DNA from: Excoecaria cochinchinensis
Taxonomy: Eukaryota > Streptophyta > Magnoliopsida > Malpighiales > Euphorbiaceae
Direction: 5' to 3'
Length of the DNA: 64,000 bases
Assembly: GCA_947683425.1 (NCBI GenBank)
Contig: CANTUQ010000058.1
Span: 14,385,501-14,449,500 of the forward strand
The notes beneath the pieces were generated by a model. The model had not been told where the DNA came from, did not search any database, and saw nothing but the letters and a program-made list of their open reading frames with translations. The first letter of the stretch is position 1; each line of letters begins with the position of its first letter. The translations under genes and the position numbers were made by a program. This document shows, piece after piece, positions 59,662 through 64,000 of this stretch.

Positions 59662-62101
59662 ATGTCGATTCAAGCCATCTTTATATTACATAGTGGGGGG
59701 CAGTCAATATGGGGTATGGCCGGTTATCAGTATGATACGTCAAGCTCATCAGGACGGTCGAGGCGAATGAAACTTAGAAATAAACCGACATATCAGGAAC
59801 TTATTCATAAAATATCGGTAAAATTGGATTTATCTGTTGATGTAAGGGTTAGTAGAGTAATATATAAGTGTCCTGTAAACAGTCAGGGCTCGTATTCTTG
59901 GGCACTTATGGATGTTACCGACGACGATGACATAGATCAAATATTTGAAAATTTTGTAATGTTTCCTGGATATACGGTGGCGGAGTTAATTATTGAGACC
60001 GAAAAAATCCTAATTGGGGATGAACATAACGTGGTGAATGATGTTGATGACATGAATAGGGATAACGCTGGAGATCCAACTCCGATGGGGGATGAGAGAA
60101 ATGTATTTTTTGATGAGTTAAATGTTGCGTGTAGCAGTGGGACCGTATTTGCTAGACAGTGTGGGGAACCTGCACAGAGGGCAGGGAATGATGATTTGGA
60201 AACGATAGATGCAAGTCCAATAAGAGAGTTTAGAGGGCAGAATGAACTTAATATTGGTATAAGTTCAAGGGTTGAATGTCAAGACGGTGCAAGTAGCGGC
60301 ATAGCTGATCCCGATGATGGGTACATTTCTCCAAATTTAGATCCGGAGGATGACGACCAGCAGATGAAACTGGTTGTCAGTGGAGGTTACGTGCCATGAA
60401 AAAGAGGACATGTGCATACTGGATAATAAGTGTGTACAAGGCATCCCACAGTTGCACAGCATCACTGCTTTCTCAGAATCACAGACAGTTAGATACGCAG
60501 ATCATTTGTGACTGTATCTTAGAGATAGTTAGTGCAGCCCCTGATCTAAAAGTTAGTGTTATAATGGCCGACATGAGGAATCGTTTCAATTACGAAGTCT
60601 CGTATAGCAAGGCTTGGTATGCGAAGACTAAAGCACTGGAAGAAATTTTTGGCAACTATGCGGATTCGTACGGGAAATTGCCAGTTTATCTAAAAGCAAT
60701 GGAAAGGTACAATCCGGGATTCTGTTATGAATTTGTTGTTGATGAATGCGCGAAACAAAATTGCACGCAATTCAGAAGACTATTTTGGACATTTAAGCCA
60801 TGCATAGAAGGGCTATCACATTGCAAGCCGGTATTGCTAATAGATGGGACGTTCATGACGGGCAAGTTTCACCAAACTCTTTTGATTGCTAGTTCTGTTG
60901 ACGGTAATAATTATCTGTACCCGACAGCATTTGCCGTAGTTGAGGGCGAAAATAAATCTAGCTGGGCGTGGTTCATGACATGCATCAGGCGGTATGTCAC
61001 AAAACAGTCAGGAATAACAGTTATTTCTGACCGACATGCTGGCATTTTGGCATTATTTCGCGATGAAAATAGCGGGTGGAAGGAGCCATTGGCATTCCAT
61101 CGTTATTGTCTACGCCATTTCGTCTCTAACTACAATACCGCACACCGAAATCCCAAAATCAAGGACATGTTATATAAAGCAGGTACGTCGCAAGTAATTT
61201 TCTTAATAAATTTTAGAATAAACCGTTTCGCGCATGTTTAAATGTAAATGTCTTCTTTTATTTGCAGCAAGCAAGTTTCAGCGGAGAAAATTCTTCAAAA
61301 TAATGGATGAGATAAAGGAACTCAATGATGACTCGTACAATTGGGCCATGCAAAATAATTTGGATAAGTGGACATTGTCGCATGATAATGGGCAAAGATA
61401 TGGCAACGCCACCACTAATATTGCCGAAAGTGTCAATAGTGCTTTAAAGGGCGTACGAATGATGCCAGTTTATAGTGTCGTGGAGCACGTATTTGCGCGA
61501 CTTGTCAAATATTTCGATGACAGAAGGACCATGTATCGTGCCCAGATGGCATCGGGTAATAGGTACACTGCAAGATGTATGATGGAGATGAACAGACGAG
61601 CCGAAAAGGCCACGGGCCATAGAGTTGAAAGTTTTGACAGACGTGTTGGGCTTTTCGTTATAAGGACAAGAAATCAAAAGAGCAGGCGAAAAGGGAATAA
61701 CTCACAAGCAGTAAATTTGGATTGCCGCACATGTGAGTGCGGTAAGTTTCAAGGGACAAAGATGCCATGTTCACATGCAATTGCAGCATGTACGTGTTGA
61801 CATGTGGACATATGTCGATAAATGTTACAAACTGTCTGAGGCATTGTGTTGTTACCAGGCCTTCTTCCAACCTCTGGCCCACCGTGATTATTGGGAGCCG
61901 TATGTTGGTCCGACAATAATTTCCAACCCTGAGCTAGTACGTAAAAAGGGAAGACCACGAACGGCTAGATATAGAAACGAAATGGATAGAAGAGACCGCA
62001 GTCGGCCTAATCGATGCACGTTATGTCGGAATGAAGGTCATAACAGAAATACATGCCCAAATGTTGCCGGTCCATCTGAGTATACGTCAAGCTATCCTTG
62101 A
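59662..62101 (+). pseudogene. MULE (MuDR-type) transposase, damaged by deletion and frameshift
   Basis: ATG 59662 begins a PB1-like segment (SRRMKLRNKPTYQELIHKIS) and an acidic linker. At about 60363-60372 the reading jumps directly into CQWRLRAMKKR in another frame. By comparison with the copy at 19495-20746, about 100 residues including the first part of the zinc-finger region have been lost. From 60396 the catalytic part is open: PVLLIDGTFMTGKFH (first Asp), GITVISDRHAG (second Asp), HRYCLRHFVSNYN, a GT-AG intron at about 61181-61266, then a SWIM zinc finger (CRTCECGKFQGTKMPCSHAI). A frameshift near 61790 is followed by KCYKLSEALC and a terminal CCHC knuckle (CTLCRNEGHNRNTC). The gene is convergent with the PMD gene. 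The catalytic core looks well preserved, so decay is recent, but the product cannot be normal. Confidence 0.87.
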
Positions 62102-62380
62102 TTTATTTAGTTTATATGTAATGTTAATATGTAATGTATGCTTTAACTTGAAGGTATGTATAAGTGTGACATATTTGATAATATTTGTTATTGTATGATT
62201 ATGTTTTTTTATCATATATTAATCTAATGTCTTAAAATGTTATTTTAATTTGTTGCGCTAATTTTATAATCGACATTTCAACATGAAAATTAAAATGGAC
62301 AACGAAGATAATAGTGGTATTATTCAATCTATTAGTCTTTCGGCATTGACGTATTAAATTTTCAACTCAAATATTGATTA
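62102..62380. other. Spacer between convergent transposase and PMD genes
   Basis: AT-rich 280 bases; presumably holds both 3' UTRs and polyadenylation sites. Confidence 0.6.
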
Positions 62381-64000
62381 TTACGGTAAAAGATGTGATC
62401 CTGTCCCGCATCTAGTTGGCCTTCTACGTCGCCCGGGGGGCCTACGCAGAGGATGTTGGGCTTCAGGATTGCTTGGGCCTTCACCTCCTACCTCGTCCGA
62501 GTCGGTAGGTGGATCTGTTAGCAAGAAATGGTCAGAGGGTACCCCACTGGAGCTCGAATCACCGCTAACTACATCACGGTAGAATTGTGTGAATGATGGT
62601 GCTTGTCCTTCATTTCGCTGCATATTGGTGTCCTCAAAGCCTCCAAAAATACTATGGACAAATTGTGATTGGTGCTGGCCGATCGACGATTGAGGATCAG
62701 TACCAAATGCCGGGACGCGGTATTCTATGGGTGTCTGAAAAACATCTGAAGGAAAGGGAACACTTGGATTGTTATGACTTGAACCCCCTACATCAGCATG
62801 ATCAAAACTCGTTGAACCAACTTCGTACGATGTAACATTTATGCTTGGAAATGGCGTCGTGCATTGTTCAAGCGGACATTGAATCTCATTAAAAGGCCAT
62901 GACATGGGTGGTGGAATTTGCGTGACGTTTGGGTTGTTATACCTCTCTGGTACAACTGCTCGCCTGTCAGCCGTCCCTCTTCGACGTCGCTGTGTCCAAA
63001 AGTCTTGAAACTGAGTTTCCATCGGTTGTATATTTATTGTATTTGGTGCTGGTTGCCTCGGATACTCAGTTTGTAATCTAGATTCATGACCAATTGCACC
63101 AAGTATGCTAGCCATTAACCCTCGACCCGTTACAGCATCACCTTCATCATGTACTAGTCTTTCGAGGCCATCCGCCTAAAATTAAATTATGCGATATACA
63201 ATTAATCATTGTCCAAATTAATTGCCATATATGTGTGTGAAAAAAAAAAATCACGGTGTTAAACGTGAAGAAATTGTCTGAAATACTTACGGCTGCTGCT
63301 CGGGATGCGCCGCTTGGAGTGATCCATCGTCTTGTTCGTTGTACATACCACTGCATGTACTCAGAACGAATGCTTAAATGAACTCTCTGCCCTTGCCCAA
63401 TTACAACCCGATTATGACGGTTTGTCCACTCATTAATGAATGATGAAAATTCTAAAGCCCAATTAACCTGAATTTGTCCACGCAAGTCTATAGAATGTAA
63501 GTTATCTTGTACCATTGGTGGAGATGGAATTGGTTGGTTAAAACCAAACTGTCGCATTACTCTGTCTGGATGGTGCCACTCAATTATATGAAAGCAAATA
63601 AGTGGTACAACAGACATCCAACAGCACTGGCCCCTTCTACAAAATTCTGGGAGCAACTGTATCACATTTGCATAGGGCTCCCATTCAAACAGTTACACAC
63701 ATGAAATTAAACAAATAATTATTCAATAATTTATATTTTTTAACTCAAACAAATTAAGCATTGCAACTCAATTTGAACCTGTTCAATTGACTGCGTATCC
63801 AAAATTTCTCGATACGTATTCGTTTCCATCCTGTGCATATGGATGACGCGCGGTTCGACGTGCTGTGCCCACCTAATAAAACAAATTGCTAATAAATCAG
63901 TTATTTCCAATATTTCATAAATTCAAGTCAATTAATTAATTTTCTCAATGACACGTATACCTGAATCCATAAGGCATGTTCGAATTTATCGTATATGGCG
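62381..64000 (-). CDS. Plant mobile domain (PMD) protein, C-terminal part, transposon-associated
   Basis: Exons 63961-64000 (5' part beyond the right edge), 63779-63872, 63291-63677 and 62381-63175 join in frame by GT-AG introns. The readable order is NMPYGFRWAQHVEPRVIHMH, then ANVIQLLPEFCRRGQCCW, VPLICFHIIEWHHPDRVMRQFG, WALEFSSFINEWTNRH and YMQWYVQRTRRWITP. These are typical of the plant mobile domain (also called aminotransferase-like PMD; relatives include MAIN and MAIL1). The last exon encodes a Pro/Gln/Ser-rich tail ending in an Arg-rich patch (RRPPGRRRRPTRCGTG). No stop occurs in the visible exons. PMD proteins are found both as host genes, acting in heterochromatin silencing and meristem maintenance, and inside transposons. 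The convergent MULE 280 bases away suggests the latter. Confidence 0.8.

Noticed and set aside
62593..62835. 80-aa plus-strand ORF
   Set aside because: Antisense shadow of the last PMD exon, which is in frame with upstream exons.
1..64000. tRNA, rRNA or organelle DNA insertions
   Set aside because: No cloverleaf with intact arms, no rRNA core motifs and no organelle gene translation was noticed on either strand; a tRNAscan-SE or Rfam run would be needed to exclude weak candidates.

Overview
This window is nuclear DNA of a flowering plant, most likely a core eudicot and perhaps a rosid. The genes are intron-rich with GT-AG introns, the background is AT-rich, and several plant-specific families are present (NAC, TBL, plastid GrxS16, FAC1-type AMP deaminase, plant mobile domain). 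I could not fix the species.

Layout. 1-733: 5' part of an atypical NAC gene on the minus strand, running off the left edge. 1.1-4.7 kb: AT-rich repeats and a poorly supported two-exon candidate gene. 4.66-15.2 kb: a foldback-like repeat split by a complete 10.07-kb Ty1-copia retrotransposon of the SIRE/Maximus (Sirevirus) type, with 1.2-kb LTRs, a GTTAG target duplication, decayed gag and pol, and a decayed third ORF. 16.5-18.5 kb: two-exon monothiol glutaredoxin gene GRXS16 (minus). 19.5-20.7 kb: decayed N-terminal part of a Mutator-like (MULE) transposase. 22.85-25.3 kb: two inverted copies of a non-autonomous hAT family. 25.5-34.4 kb: nested DNA transposons, a 5.3-kb MULE with ~120-bp TIRs lying just inside what looks like the terminus of a CACTA element. 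The MULE carries a decayed transposase and, in antisense, an intact-looking GRF zinc-finger/membrane protein gene.

35.1-56.2 kb is the main island of host genes: a TBL-family O-acetyltransferase (+), a 71-residue conserved-looking protein encoded by four small exons (+), the mitochondrial copper chaperone HCC1/SCO1 in seven exons (+), and a 19-exon AMP deaminase (minus, 842 aa predicted). 56.7-57.5 kb holds another TIR element. From 58.5 kb to the right edge there is a second MULE-like unit. It consists of a run of eight back-to-back inverted repeats directly before a TATA box, a transposase gene damaged by an internal deletion and a frameshift, and a convergent plant-mobile-domain (PMD) gene.

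The host genes do not form a pathway. They are separate housekeeping functions: redox/iron-sulfur chemistry in the plastid, cytochrome oxidase copper loading in mitochondria, purine salvage, and wall polysaccharide acetylation. The least explained structures are the hairpin array at 58486-58856 and the TE-borne accessory genes (GRF and PMD). All calls come from reading translations and motifs by eye; no database search was run.
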